In this document: positions 6,091 through 6,295 of the stretch, piece after piece
Layout of the letters: every line of letters starts with the position of its first letter
Position numbering within the stretch: the first letter of the stretch is position 1
Source: an uncultured Roseburia sp.
GTDB taxonomy: Bacteria; Bacillota; Clostridia; Lachnospirales; Lachnospiraceae
Reading direction: 5' to 3'
NCBI GenBank assembly: GCA_934307185.1
Contig: CAKRCJ010000138.1
Span: 1-6,295, forward strand
DNA length: 6,295 nt
Notes under the pieces: generated by a model
Databases searched by the model: none
What the model was told of the DNA's origin: nothing
Seen by the model: the letters and a program-made list of their open reading frames with translations, nothing else
Program-made: the position numbers and the translations under genes

Positions 6091-6295
6091 ATGAAAAAAA
6101 CAAAAAAGAGAAGTGGGCTATTTATAGCGGCATGTATCTTTGCAGTGGCGGTTATTCTTTATGTCGGTTTCGGTATTTTTTTTCAGAGTCATTTTTGTTT
6201 CGGAACGACCATTGATGGAATAAATGTCGGAGGAGAATCAGCAGAGGGCGTAGAAAAGCTTATTACGCAGGAAATTGACGGATACGTTCTTACCC
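6091..6295 (+). CDS. Membrane-anchored cell-wall protein, likely L,D-transpeptidase or VanW-like, N-terminal part
   Basis: The frame stays open to the window edge; 68 residues are visible. A basic start (MKKTKKRSG) is followed by one hydrophobic segment (about 10-31), giving an N-terminal anchor or uncleaved signal with the rest outside the cell. The segment TTIDGINVGGESAEGVEKLI (about 39-58) resembles the opening of the putative peptidoglycan-binding domain that precedes YkuD L,D-transpeptidase catalytic domains, and also the start of VanW-type proteins, in clostridia. The catalytic region lies beyond the window, so the two cannot be separated. ATG 6091 is chosen because AGAGG (6077-6081) stands nine nt before it; in-frame ATGs at 6031 and 6070 lack such a site. 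A perfect promoter lies upstream, so strong constitutive expression is expected (inference). Confidence 0.75.
   Translation, partial: MKKTKKRSGLFIAACIFAVAVILYVGFGIFFQSHFCFGTTIDGINVGGESAEGVEKLITQEIDGYVLT

Noticed and set aside
1..6295. Mobile element, CRISPR array, tRNA/rRNA or phage segment
   Set aside because: No transposase or integrase frame, no regularly spaced repeats, no cloverleaf or rRNA-like stretch was seen; all genes fit a core chromosomal context.

Overview
The window looks like ordinary chromosome of a low-to-moderate GC Gram-positive anaerobe, most likely a Clostridia/Lachnospiraceae-type gut bacterium. This rests on recognition, not on a search: purine-rich Shine-Dalgarno sites, TTG and GTG starts, many glutamate and lysine codons, a ferredoxin-domain aldo/keto reductase, a YkuD-type cell-wall gene start, and classical TTGACA/TATAAT promoters.

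Left part (1-229): a non-coding divergent promoter region. The best promoter here reads leftward (TTGATT, 17 bp, TATACT). It leads to a possible start codon at the very left edge (ATG on the minus strand at 5-3), so a divergent gene probably begins there. A perfect TATAAT on the plus strand overlaps that -10 box and is a candidate for the rightward operon.

Centre (230-4983): four tightly packed plus-strand genes that look like one operon. In order they are a class I SAM methyltransferase with a TTG start, the redox chaperone Hsp33 (hslO), glutamine-dependent NAD+ synthetase (nadE, GTG start overlapping the hslO stop by one base), and an aldo/keto reductase with two C-terminal [4Fe-4S] motifs. 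Gaps are 20, -1 and 10 nt, and no terminator was seen between them. Three of the four products deal with redox state or nicotinamide cofactor: an oxidation-activated chaperone, the last step of NAD+ synthesis, and a probable NAD(P)H/iron-sulfur oxidoreductase. A strong hairpin at 4997-5041 ends the operon.

Right part (5042-6295): a convergent minus-strand gene for a multi-pass PAP2-family phosphatase/phosphotransferase shares the terminator, which has U-tracts in both directions. Its own promoter (TTGTTT, 17 bp, TGC-TATACT) shows that the longest reading frame is over-extended at its start; GTG 5762 is the better start. A 328-base gap follows (5763-6090), holding two divergent promoters. The rightward one (TTGACA, 16 bp, TATAAT) is fully consensus and drives a gene cut off by the window edge. 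Its 68 visible residues are a membrane anchor plus the start of what looks like a peptidoglycan-binding/L,D-transpeptidase or VanW-like protein.

No mobile element, CRISPR array, tRNA, rRNA or clearly new system was seen. The items most worth checking are the gene linkage in the operon, the overlapping divergent -10 boxes, and the start-site corrections.
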